Source: JAKFYM01 sp964612065
Lineage (GTDB): Bacteria; Bdellovibrionota; UBA1018; CAIPTA01
DNA: 14,881 nucleotides
Direction of reading: 5' to 3'
Assembly: GCA_964612065.1 (NCBI GenBank)
Contig: CAZTCD010000098.1
Span: 1 to 14,881 of the forward strand
Shown: piece after piece, positions 7,113 through 14,061 of the stretch
How positions within the stretch are numbered: the first letter of the stretch is position 1
Layout of the letters: each line of letters opens with the position of its first letter
Made by a program: the position numbers and the translations under genes
Notes under the pieces: generated by a model
Databases searched by the model: none
The model's input: the letters and a program-made list of their open reading frames with translations, nothing else
What the model was told of the DNA's origin: nothing

Positions 7113-7745
7113 TTAAAGAGGTTTTTTGGCCTTCAGGCCCTTTTTGATCTCCCGGATCTGCTGGAGGTGGATCAGGTTATGGGCTCCGAGGAGCCAAAAC
7201 CAGGCCCGGGAGTTCATTTTGCCGAACCAGGGGTGAAGGAAGAGAGCGTCGCTTTGGGGGCCATTCAGCCCTCTCCACATCCCGGGCGCCTCCTGCTCGG
7301 CAAACTTCCTGAAATCGGCCAGGGCTTCTCGGGCGAAGCGCTCTCCGGTGGGTTTTACCGTCGCAGTATCGGCTTTCCTTCCTTCCAGCCATTCGGCGCG
7401 GTCAGCGTCGAGGGCTCGGATCACGATGGAAATCTGCCGGCCCTCGATCACCATGTGTTCGAGTGCCATGGCGATACTCCAGAAGCGGGAGCTGTCTTCC
7501 AGGCCGCGGAGGGGCTTCACCAGCACGGGTTGGGTCAGTTCTGCTTCACTGAGGCCTTCGAGCTCGCGGCGGATTCTCCTCACGCTTTTTTCAAAGAGGG
7601 CCGCACTCTGTTCGTAGCTCGAACGGTTCGCTCGAAAGGGTTTCACGAAAAGGCGCAGAAACAGCCTGTGAGGCAAAGGAATCCCGGCGCCTGGAGGAGC
7701 CAGGGGAATAGGCGGAGCGAAGGTCGAGGTTGCGCTTGTTTTCAT
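7113..7745 (-). CDS. DinB-like (DfsB/BST-fold) putative metal-dependent protein
   Basis: A 210-residue protein with a proline-rich N-terminus (residues 10-25) and a helical body. MALEHM (His97) and LGAHNLIHLQQIREI (His189, His193) give the three-histidine arrangement of the DinB/YfiT superfamily, where a His triad binds a divalent metal. Members include thiol S-transferases that use bacillithiol or mycothiol, and many of unknown function; no substrate can be read here. The protein is longer than many DinB proteins because of the N-terminal extension. The ATG at 7745 lies inside an 18-base palindrome and has no Shine-Dalgarno sequence, so the mRNA may be leaderless. It is divergent from a hydrolase-tetR operon and probably shares its operator. 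The stop is 113 bases before the helicase gene on the same strand. Confidence 0.75.
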   Translation of the reverse strand: MKTSATSTFAPPIPLAPPGAGIPLPHRLFLRLFVKPFRANRSSYEQSAALFEKSVRRIRRELEGLSEAELTQPVLVKPLRGLEDSSRFWSIAMALEHMVIEGRQISIVIRALDADRAEWLEGRKADTATVKPTGERFAREALADFRKFAEQEAPGMWRGLNGPQSDALFLHPWFGKMNSRAWFWLLGAHNLIHLQQIREIKKGLKAKKPL

Positions 7746-7764
7746 ATTACGATCGTAATATAAT
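7736..7764 (+). promoter_or_regulatory. Sigma70-type promoter of the hydrolase-tetR-nucleotidyltransferase operon
   Basis: TTGTTT (7736-7741), a 17-base spacer and a perfect TATAAT (7759-7764) face the hydrolase gene. Transcription would begin near 7771, about 43 bases before the ATG at 7814. The palindromic operator fills the spacer and half of the -10, the position expected for a repressor that excludes RNA polymerase. Confidence 0.65.
7744..7761. promoter_or_regulatory. 18-bp perfect palindrome, probable TetR-family operator
   Basis: ATATTACGATCGTAATAT is identical to its own reverse complement. Size, perfect symmetry, place between -35 and -10 of the plus promoter, overlap with the start codon of the divergent gene, and a TetR-family gene in the downstream operon all fit an autoregulatory TetR-type operator. 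Binding is inferred from context. Confidence 0.7.
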
Positions 7765-7780
7765 CTGAAAAAGAGATCAA
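7752..7780 (-). promoter_or_regulatory. Candidate divergent promoter for the dinB-like gene
   Basis: On the minus strand TTGATC (7780-7775), a 17-base spacer and TACGAT (7757-7752) form a weak sigma70-like promoter, four of six matches in each box. Transcription would begin at or very near the A of the ATG at 7745, giving a leaderless mRNA, which agrees with the lack of a ribosome site. Its -10 lies inside the palindrome. Confidence 0.35.
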
Positions 7781-7813
7781 GAGTGGGCTTCTGCCCGTGG
7801 AAAGCGCGCCCTT

Positions 7814-8506
7814 ATGAGCACCAACAAAACCAGCAAACCGCCGGCAGACCATCAGCCCGCCGAAACCGAGCACCAGATTACGGTGCCCCACAAATACCTT
7901 CATCTGCAGCAGGGGGAGGGGAAGCCCTTGCTTCTGCTGGTTCATGGATTTGCGGATTCAGGGCCTGGATTCCTCCGGCGCGTGGCGCCCATTCTGAGCG
8001 AACGCTTCGAGCTTTTGGCGCCCAATGGTCTTTTTCCCCAGCCGGTGAAGCATGAGGATCGATGGAAGGAAGCCTACGCGTGGTATTTCGCCGATCTGGC
8101 TGCCCGGAAATTTTATGTGCATCCGGATGTATCCGCCCGGGCGCTGGCTTCTCTCGTGCGCAAGCTGGGTTTGGAAAACAGGCCCAAGGTTCTCCTTGGA
8201 TTTTCGCAGGGCGGATGGTTTCTGCCCTATCTTGCGAAAGAGCTGCAGTATGTGGAGAAGATGATCATGATCGGCTCCGGATTCCGGGCCGAGGATTTCT
8301 CCCAATTCGGTTTGGAGCTTCCCGTTTTCGCCCTTCACGGCGCAGCCGATGAAGTGGTGCCGGCCCTGCGCAGCCAGGAGGAATTCGCTCAGCTGGGCAG
8401 CGCAAACAAAGGCGGCACTTTCACGCTCGTGCCGGGCATGACCCACACCATAGACGACCAGGGAAGGGCTTATCTGAAGGAGCTGCTGGATGCCTACCAG
8501 AGCTGA
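7814..8506 (+). CDS. Alpha/beta hydrolase, phospholipase/carboxylesterase family
   Basis: The 230-residue protein has the alpha/beta-hydrolase layout of the small carboxylesterase family: LLVHGFADSG (oxyanion region, 42-50), nucleophile elbow GFSQGG with Ser131, acid HGAADEVVP with Asp179, and GMTHTI with His211. No signal peptide is seen; the first 20 residues are polar and probably flexible, so it should be cytoplasmic. It hydrolyses an ester or similar bond, but the substrate is not readable. Only a weak ribosome site (GGAAAG) precedes ATG 7814. It is the first gene behind a strong promoter containing an apparent TetR operator, and it overlaps the tetR gene by 17 bases. The substrate or product may therefore be related to the inducer (inference). 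Confidence 0.88.
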   Translation: MSTNKTSKPPADHQPAETEHQITVPHKYLHLQQGEGKPLLLLVHGFADSGPGFLRRVAPILSERFELLAPNGLFPQPVKHEDRWKEAYAWYFADLAARKFYVHPDVSARALASLVRKLGLENRPKVLLGFSQGGWFLPYLAKELQYVEKMIMIGSGFRAEDFSQFGLELPVFALHGAADEVVPALRSQEEFAQLGSANKGGTFTLVPGMTHTIDDQGRAYLKELLDAYQS

Positions 8507-9032
8507 AAAAGCCGCCGAAAGCAGGGTGCGCATCCTCGACGCTGCGGCCGCGCTTTTCCGGACACAAGGATTCACCGCCACCGGCGTGGACGAGCTGATG
8601 AGCCAGGCTGGCCTGACGGCGGGAGCCTTTTATGCGCACTTTGATTCGAAGCGGGATCTCCTGGATGAAACCTTGACTCATATGTTGAAGGGCTCGGTGG
8701 AGCGCTTGACAAAAGGTGTTCAGCTGACCGACCGCAAAAAGGCGGCCCGGGAAATTCTGGAACGTTATGTTTCCGAGCAGCACCGGGACCATCCCGAGTT
8801 GGGCTGCGCGATTCCTTCGATCGCCTCCGAGATTGGCCGCCACTCCAAACGGGGCAAAGAGATCATCGGCGGGCATATTGACCGCTGGGCGAAGTTGTTT
8901 GAGAGCGGAGGCATGGAGCGGGAGGAGGCTTTGCGGATCGTTTCGCAGGCGGTAGGGGCCGTGCTGCTGGCACGCCTTGTGCCTGGATCGCTCTCCAAGG
9001 AGATTCTGCGTGCGGCGAGCAAGGAGGGTTAG
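8490..9032 (+). CDS. TetR/AcrR-family transcriptional repressor
   Basis: A 180-residue TetR-family regulator. The N-terminal DNA-binding domain spans about residues 10-58: helix ILDAAAALFRTQGF, then the helix-turn-helix (TATGVDELMSQAGLTAG and AFYAHFDSKRDLLDE). The remainder is the helical ligand and dimer domain and shows no known ligand signature. The ATG at 8490 is supported by GAAGGAG seven bases upstream inside the hydrolase gene, giving a 17-base overlap and likely translational coupling. The probable target is the palindrome at 7744-7761, which would make it an autorepressor of the operon and also of the divergent dinB-like gene. The inducer is unknown. The nucleotidyltransferase gene follows after only 6 bases. 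Confidence 0.92.
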   Translation: MPTRAEKAAESRVRILDAAAALFRTQGFTATGVDELMSQAGLTAGAFYAHFDSKRDLLDETLTHMLKGSVERLTKGVQLTDRKKAAREILERYVSEQHRDHPELGCAIPSIASEIGRHSKRGKEIIGGHIDRWAKLFESGGMEREEALRIVSQAVGAVLLARLVPGSLSKEILRAASKEG

Positions 9033-9038
9033 GCGGGG

Positions 9039-9812
9039 ATGGGAGTGAGAAAAACGAAGGCGACGGAGAACTCGGCCCGGACTTTGGTGCGGCTCGCGGC
9101 GGAGAACGCGAAGAGCTGTCTCGGTGCTTCGCTGGCGGGAGTTTATCTTTTCGGATCGCTTGCGCTCGGAGATTTCGATCCGGAATCCAGTGATATCGAT
9201 CTGCTGGTGGTAACGGAAGGGCGCTTGAAAGAGGGAGAGCTCGATTGCCTGCAGAAGGCCCATGAGAAGCTCTTTGCCGGATCGGATTCACTCGCGAAAG
9301 AGGTGGAAGTTACCTATCTGGCCCGCGAGGCCCTGAATGATTTTTCCCCGGGAAAAAGCCTGGGCTACAGAGTGGACCGGGGCAGCCCAAAGCTCCGGGC
9401 CGACGCGTTACAGGCCGACTGGTTCGTGAATTTTTTCGCTATCCGCCAGGGAGGCGAAGCCATAGCGGGCCCCCCGTTCTCCTCTCTGTTGCCCGAGATC
9501 ACTCTCACTCACCTCAAACAGGCCATCCGTGATCTGATGGAGATCTGGTGGTTTCCGATTTCCGAAGATCCGGAAAAGCTCGTTTCCTGCGGTTACCGCT
9601 ACTATACCGTGCTCACGATGGCCCGCATGCTGGCCACTTTTGATCTCGGGAAAATCGTTACAAAGAGGGAGGCGGGCCGCTGGGCGGAGAAAAACCTCGA
9701 ACCACGATGGGTGAAGCTGGTGCAGAACGCGCTCGATCGGGATCCCAGCCTCTCCATGGAAGACACGAGAGAGTTCATTCGCTGGACGGCGCTTCGGCTC
9801 AAGAGCGCGTAA
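9039..9812 (+). CDS. AadA-type (ANT) aminoglycoside nucleotidyltransferase-like protein
   Basis: The 257-residue protein has an N-terminal nucleotidyltransferase domain with FGSLALGDFDPESSDIDLLV: GS at 39-40 and metal-binding Asp52 and Asp54. EVEVTYL (Glu90 or nearby) occupies the place of the AadA catalytic base. The C-terminal half contains YYTVLTMARML and GKIVTKREAGRWAEKNL, which match the AadA helical domain (DUF4111) that adenylylates streptomycin and spectinomycin. Total length is that of AadA. By eye, the residues that hold streptomycin in AadA (Trp112 and Asp182) do not appear conserved, so the substrate may be different. AAGGAGGG lies 10 bases before the ATG, and the gene is probably the third member of the TetR operon. 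Codon use is like the neighbours and there is no integron or attC site, arguing for a resident gene. The end overlaps convergent mtfA by 14 bases. Confidence 0.82.
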   Translation: MGVRKTKATENSARTLVRLAAENAKSCLGASLAGVYLFGSLALGDFDPESSDIDLLVVTEGRLKEGELDCLQKAHEKLFAGSDSLAKEVEVTYLAREALNDFSPGKSLGYRVDRGSPKLRADALQADWFVNFFAIRQGGEAIAGPPFSSLLPEITLTHLKQAIRDLMEIWWFPISEDPEKLVSCGYRYYTVLTMARMLATFDLGKIVTKREAGRWAEKNLEPRWVKLVQNALDRDPSLSMEDTREFIRWTALRLKSA

Positions 9813-10587
9813 GCCGGTAGGCGGCGGGGTCCTGGCGGTAGAATAGCCGGAATACATCGTAGAGTTCCGGAGAGTGTTTCTTCAGCGAAGCCGGCTGGTC
9901 GAAAAATTTCTCGGTGACCACGGCGAAGAATTCCGCTTCATTGGTGGCTCCATAGGGATCGATCGTGGTGTGCTTTCCCTTGGCGGCAGATGTTCTCAAT
10001 TCCTGAAACTCACGTGAGCAAACCTCCGCCCACCGCTTTTGCAGCCCGGCGTCTTCCAGAACCGGTGCTCCATTGGCTCTGCCTTCCTGCATATCGAGCT
10101 TATGCGCGAACTCATGATAGATGAGATTGCGGCCGCTTTCCGGATGCCTCGCTGATCTCTTTGCCTCGTCCCAGGCGAGTACCACCGGGCCTCCCCGCCA
10201 GGCCTCTCCCAGAATCGCCTGGCCCTCCGGCAGAGGGGCCTGCCTCACCTCGAAAAAGCCCGGCTTGGGGCTGGGGCGCCAGGTGGTGGTGGGATATACA
10301 AAAATAGACTCTACGTTTTCAAAGAGATTGTGCGGGATTTCGAGCACCAGGAAGCAGGCCTCGCAAGCCACGGTAACCCGGATTTCATCGGTGATCACCA
10401 GGCCTCCGCAGCCTTCCCATTTCTTTTCCTCGATGAATACCTGCACGAGGTGGCGAAGATGCTGCTGTTTTTCCGCGCTGAGAACACCATAATGAGCCAC
10501 GTTCTGCCGCATGATCCCGGCCCATTCCGGGGGGAAAGGTTTTTCCAGAATGGCCTGCCGCCTGCTGTTCCGAATCCAGTTCCACAT
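9799..10587 (-). CDS. mtfA: MtfA-family zinc metallopeptidase (M90)
   Basis: A 262-residue soluble protein typical in length of MtfA. The zinc site is visible: HEFAH (158-162) with the catalytic Glu159, and a downstream third ligand in AEFFAVVTEKFF (about Glu219). WRGGPVVLAWDE (130-141) is also a recognisable MtfA stretch. In E. coli MtfA is an aminopeptidase that binds the repressor Mlc and so affects the glucose PTS; whether that partnership exists here cannot be seen from the window. ATG 10587 has AGGA seven bases upstream and lies 21 bases after uup on the same strand, so the two are probably co-transcribed. The stop overlaps the convergent nucleotidyltransferase gene. Confidence 0.93.
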   Translation of the reverse strand: MWNWIRNSRRQAILEKPFPPEWAGIMRQNVAHYGVLSAEKQQHLRHLVQVFIEEKKWEGCGGLVITDEIRVTVACEACFLVLEIPHNLFENVESIFVYPTTTWRPSPKPGFFEVRQAPLPEGQAILGEAWRGGPVVLAWDEAKRSARHPESGRNLIYHEFAHKLDMQEGRANGAPVLEDAGLQKRWAEVCSREFQELRTSAAKGKHTTIDPYGATNEAEFFAVVTEKFFDQPASLKKHSPELYDVFRLFYRQDPAAYRLTRS

Positions 10588-10608
10588 GGTATTTCCTGGA
10601 CCGGGCTC

Positions 10609-12444
10609 TTAACCGCCCAGCTCCTGCCAGCGCTGGTAGAGCCGAGCGATTTCGCGCTCGAGCTTTCCCATCTCTTCCGTGATCTCGAGCAGCTTGGTGG
10701 CATTGGAAGCCACCGAAGGCAGAGCGCTCTCCTGCGTAAGCGTGCTCAAGCGGCTTTCCGCTTTTTCGATATTTTCCTCCATGGAGTCCAGCTCGCGCTG
10801 CTCTTTGAAGGAGAGCTTGCGTTTGGAGGCGGGGATGGCGGAGGAAGGGGCCGCGCTCTCCGTTGCCGAGCCTTTTTTGTTCTCGCTTTTGGAAGAAGCA
10901 GCTTTTCTCGCCAGCTCTTCCTGCCCTTCGTGCCAGCGTTCCCACTGGGCGAGGTTGGCGAATTTTTCGATGCTCCGCTCTCCTTTGGCGTTGTGGCCGA
11001 AGCCGAGGATCTGGTTGGCCACCTGATCCATGAAATAACGATCGTGGGTGGCGATCACTACGGCGCCGTTGAACTCCTGAAGCACCTCTTGCAGGAGATC
11101 GAGGGTGGTGATGTCGAGATCGTTGGTGGGTTCGTCGAGCACGAGAAGGTTGCTCTCCTGCATCATCAGAAGCGCCAGCAGGAGGCGGCTTTGCTCCCCG
11201 CCCGATAGCTTGCCCACCGCCATCTCCACCATATTGCCGGAGAAGAGAAAACGGTCGAGATAGGAGCGCACGTGAATTTTTGTGCCGGCCACGTCCACAT
11301 AATCGCCTCTCGGGCATACCGTGCGGAGAACGGAGGCTTCGGGATCGAGGCTGTCGCGGTTCTGCTCGAAATAGGCCACCTTGAGGCCTTCAGCTCTTGT
11401 TACCGAGCCGGTATCAGGCTGCTCCTGCCCGATCAATAAACGGATGAGCGTGGACTTTCCGCAGCCGTTCGCGCCCAGCAGGCCGATCCGGCTTTTCGGG
11501 GTAACCAGAAGATCGAGCTCGGGGATCACCAGGCGATCGCCATAAGACTTTGAGATTCCCTCGGCGCTCACCAGGCGCTTGGGGTTCCGGTCGAGCCCCT
11601 GGAACTCGAGGCGGGCGGAACTCTCCTGGTTGCGGTAGCCGATCTCTTCCACTTCGGCCGAGAGCTCCCCGTGCCTTTGGATTCTGGCCTGCTGTTTGGT
11701 GGTGCGCGCTTTCGCGCCCCGGCGCAGCCACTCGGTTTCTCTTCGCAGCGTATTGCGGAGCTTCAGCTCGGTGGAGGCCTGGGCCGCGATCAGGGATTCC
11801 TGGGCAGCGAGATAGGTGAGGTAATCGCCTTTCACCGAGAGCAGGCCTTGCGGGTATTTGCGGTTCAGCTCCAGGATGCGGTTCGAAACCCGCTGCAGGA
11901 ACACCCGATCGTGCGTGATGGTGAGAGTGGCGAATTTCGCGGAGGCGAGGAAATCCTCCAGCCAGAGAATGCTTTCCACGTCGAGGTGGTTGGTAGGCTC
12001 ATCGAGCAGGAAAAGATCGGGTTGCTTCATCAGCTCCCTCACGATGGCCACCCGTTTTTTCCATCCACCACTCAAGGTTTCCACTTTCGATTCGGACTTC
12101 TCCGAGAGCTCGAGCTTGCTCATCAGGGCTTGCGCCCTGGCGATCTCTTCCCAGTCGTGGGGATCGTGGGCGCCGTCCATTGCCGCTTCCTGCACGGTTT
12201 GCCCTTCGCGGAATTTCGGAACCTGCTCAAGATAAGCCACCTTGAGGCCACGCTGCAGGGAGAGCTTGCCCTCGTCGGGCTCAGTGAGCCCGGCAAGGAT
12301 CGAAAGGAGGGTGGATTTGCCCGCTCCATTGGGGCCGATCAGGCCCACGCGTTCGCCGCTCTCGAGGGAAAAGGAAATCCGTTTGAAAAGAAAGCGCTCC
12401 GAGAAGGTTTTCGAAATTTCCTGGGCGCCGATCAGAATGGCCAT
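10609..12444 (-). CDS. uup: ABC-F ATPase Uup
   Basis: From ATG 12444 the 611-residue protein contains two ABC domains and no membrane segment. Domain 1 has Walker A GPNGAGKS (37-44), LSGGW (124-128) and LFLLDEPTNHLD. The basic P-site/linker region is about 196-270. Domain 2 has GANGCGKS (324-331), LSGGE (413-417) and LLVLDEPTNDLD. Residues 541-611 form the coiled-coil C-terminal domain (FKEQRELDSMEENIEKAE) that distinguishes Uup from EttA or YheS and binds DNA/ribosome. Uup acts on translating or assembling ribosomes and lowers precise transposon excision in E. coli. The frame is open up to 12603, but that extension overlaps the PhoD-like gene and adds 53 residues unlike any ABC-F protein; MAILIGAQEISKTF is the natural start. 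No Shine-Dalgarno sequence is visible. Confidence 0.94.
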   Translation of the reverse strand: MAILIGAQEISKTFSERFLFKRISFSLESGERVGLIGPNGAGKSTLLSILAGLTEPDEGKLSLQRGLKVAYLEQVPKFREGQTVQEAAMDGAHDPHDWEEIARAQALMSKLELSEKSESKVETLSGGWKKRVAIVRELMKQPDLFLLDEPTNHLDVESILWLEDFLASAKFATLTITHDRVFLQRVSNRILELNRKYPQGLLSVKGDYLTYLAAQESLIAAQASTELKLRNTLRRETEWLRRGAKARTTKQQARIQRHGELSAEVEEIGYRNQESSARLEFQGLDRNPKRLVSAEGISKSYGDRLVIPELDLLVTPKSRIGLLGANGCGKSTLIRLLIGQEQPDTGSVTRAEGLKVAYFEQNRDSLDPEASVLRTVCPRGDYVDVAGTKIHVRSYLDRFLFSGNMVEMAVGKLSGGEQSRLLLALLMMQESNLLVLDEPTNDLDITTLDLLQEVLQEFNGAVVIATHDRYFMDQVANQILGFGHNAKGERSIEKFANLAQWERWHEGQEELARKAASSKSENKKGSATESAAPSSAIPASKRKLSFKEQRELDSMEENIEKAESRLSTLTQESALPSVASNATKLLEITEEMGKLEREIARLYQRWQELGG

Positions 12445-12556
12445 GGATAGGGTATTACCACAGGGCGGTGGTTTTGCGTTCCGGATCTGTCTTGGTTCGG
12501 CCCCTTCCTTGGGGCATGCCATGCCGTCCCTGGCTACAACAGGAGGAGAGAAAAAA

Positions 12557-13879
12557 TCAGAGCCGGAAATCCTTGCGGAACAATTGGCGGGTGCCTGGCG
12601 CACGGCTTTCCACCGAGAACTGCATTCCGCCGGAGCCGGGGCTCGCCGTAACGATCACGTAATTCCTGTCGCCCGTGCTCATGATCCTTCGTTTGTTGGG
12701 AATGATGCCGGGAACGCCGGGAAAGGACTGGGAGTGGATCGAGCTCGAGGTGATCTCGAAGGTTTCGTAGCCCAGGAGCTCGGGTTCGAGGCGGGAGATT
12801 TCGCTGTAGTGCACGTCGCCCGAGGCGAAAACCACCGGTCTGCCGATCTGCCGCAGCTGGTTCACGAGGCTCTCCAGCTGCTTGGGGTGATTACGGGAAA
12901 CGCTTTCCTTCCAGATCACGGAGGGGAAAAACTGGCTCCCGTTCATCAGCCAGGAGGCGGAGGGGTGCCGGCGCACAAGGTTCATGGCCCAGTTTTCCTG
13001 CTCCTCGCCCCAGTGAGCGTGGATGCCCTGGTGGCCGCTCGGCATGCGGAAGCTGCGGTCGTCGAGGAGCAGGAGATTCTGGCCGCGGAACTGGACGGCG
13101 CTGGATACGCCGGGGCCCCGCTGCAGGAAGCGGCTGTAGGCCGGGTCCAGGGGGAAGAAGGTGAGGAAGTTTTTCTGCGACTCCCTCACGAAGGGATAGT
13201 TCTGGGAGTTGGAGTCGTTGTTTCCGAAATCGTGATCGTCCCATACGGCGAAGATCGGGATCAGGCGCCTTTGGTGGTAGATCTCCAGCGTTTCCCGGGC
13301 TTCGGAAAATCTTCTCCAGAGAGTGGCGGGGCTTGCCTCGCCGGCCGGAGCGTTTTCCTGGTCGCAGTAAACGGAATCGCCGATGAAGAGAATCAGATCG
13401 GGGGCCTGGGAGGCCAGATCGTTCCAGATGGCGGGATCGTGGTGGCGGTCGTGCATGCAGGAACAGATCGCGAAGCGCAGGCTGGACGGCGTGGGATCGA
13501 GGGCGCGAAACACGCGGTTGTCCGCGATCTCGCCTGAACGCAGAGAAAGAGTGTGATCTACCCCGGGCACCAGGCCGGAGGCATAAACGTGGCTGATCGC
13601 GGTGGGGCGGCCGGGGTAGGTGAAGGTTTCGATTCTATCGGGAGAGAATCTGGTTTCGCCCGGGCCTGAGATCACGGCTTCGAGAGGCCGGGAGGCTTCG
13701 TGCATCACCGAAAAATGGGCTCTGCTTTCGTCGGTAGCGCCTTGAACCACCGAGAGCGTTTTTCTTTTGATGCGTATGCCTGGCGGGAGAGGCGTTTGAG
13801 CAAAGAGGGGAAGCGGAAAAGCCAGCCCTGCTCCTAGGGCCGCACTGGATTTCAGGAACGTTCGTCGGTTTATCGGCAT
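12557..13879 (-). CDS. PhoD-like alkaline phosphatase/phosphodiesterase, Tat-exported
   Basis: The 440-residue protein begins with a Tat signal (NRRTFLKSSAALGAGLAF, residues 4-21; twin Arg5-Arg6), with cleavage probable near 27. An N-terminal beta domain (about 35-128) precedes the PhoD metallophosphatase domain: FAICSCMHDR, GDSVY (Asp168, Tyr171), WDDHDFGNND (Asp215, His216, Asn221), and ASGDVHYSE (Asp355, His357). PhoD enzymes use Fe3+ and Ca2+ to cleave phosphodiesters and monoesters outside the cytoplasm, helping phosphate scavenging or wall-teichoic/lipid breakdown. It is shorter than Bacillus PhoD (about 550) but normal for Gram-negative homologues. GGAGG lies 4 bases before ATG 13879. 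No Pho box was recognised. uup starts 112 bases downstream on the same strand. Confidence 0.92.
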   Translation of the reverse strand: MPINRRTFLKSSAALGAGLAFPLPLFAQTPLPPGIRIKRKTLSVVQGATDESRAHFSVMHEASRPLEAVISGPGETRFSPDRIETFTYPGRPTAISHVYASGLVPGVDHTLSLRSGEIADNRVFRALDPTPSSLRFAICSCMHDRHHDPAIWNDLASQAPDLILFIGDSVYCDQENAPAGEASPATLWRRFSEARETLEIYHQRRLIPIFAVWDDHDFGNNDSNSQNYPFVRESQKNFLTFFPLDPAYSRFLQRGPGVSSAVQFRGQNLLLLDDRSFRMPSGHQGIHAHWGEEQENWAMNLVRRHPSASWLMNGSQFFPSVIWKESVSRNHPKQLESLVNQLRQIGRPVVFASGDVHYSEISRLEPELLGYETFEITSSSIHSQSFPGVPGIIPNKRRIMSTGDRNYVIVTASPGSGGMQFSVESRAPGTRQLFRKDFRL

Positions 13880-13933
13880 GGATCCTCCCTGGAAAGCCTT
13901 CGGAGAAAATGGAAACAGATTCCGGAGCCCTCA

Positions 13934-13962
13934 AGGTTAGGTGTGTATGGGCGCTTCATCAA
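13934..13962 (-). promoter_or_regulatory. Weak candidate promoter for the PhoD-like gene
   Basis: On the minus strand TTGATG (13962-13957), 17 bases, TAACCT (13939-13934) could start transcription about 45 bases before the PhoD-like ATG. The -10 matches consensus poorly. The rest of the 182-base divergent gap (13880-14061) shows no other clear signal. Confidence 0.2.
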
Positions 13963-14061
13963 GAATTGAGCAGAACGCGCGCATAGTCATTTCAGGATCG
14001 GCCAATATTCCTTGTAGAGAGAGGGGGCCCTCGCTACCATTCGCGCTCGGAGGAAAAGAAG

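Noticed and set aside
5425..7116. 563-codon open frame on the plus strand opposite the DeaD-type helicase
   Set aside because: It is antisense to a protein with every DEAD-box motif; its product is a His/Gly/Val-rich composition typical of the reverse frame and shows no domain.
7121..7145. GGCCTTCAGGCC hairpin followed by CTTTTT, a terminator-like element on the plus strand
   Set aside because: No plus-strand gene ends there; on the minus strand it encodes the Lys-rich C-terminus of the dinB-like protein and lacks a T-run in that direction.
8421..9263. 280-codon minus-strand open frame opposite tetR
   Set aside because: It has no motif, whereas the opposite strand has a good ribosome site and a TetR helix-turn-helix.
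9039..9812. Acquired, mobile aminoglycoside-resistance gene
   Set aside because: There is no integrase, attC site, insertion sequence or compositional break; the gene sits in a compact operon and looks resident.
12445..12603. N-terminal extension of uup to 12603
   Set aside because: It overlaps the PhoD-like coding end, and its 53 residues have no ABC-F resemblance; MAILIGAQ at 12444 is the family-like start.
12242..13537. 431-codon plus-strand open frame opposite uup and the PhoD-like gene
   Set aside because: It spans two clearly real minus-strand genes and their gap, with no recognisable motif.
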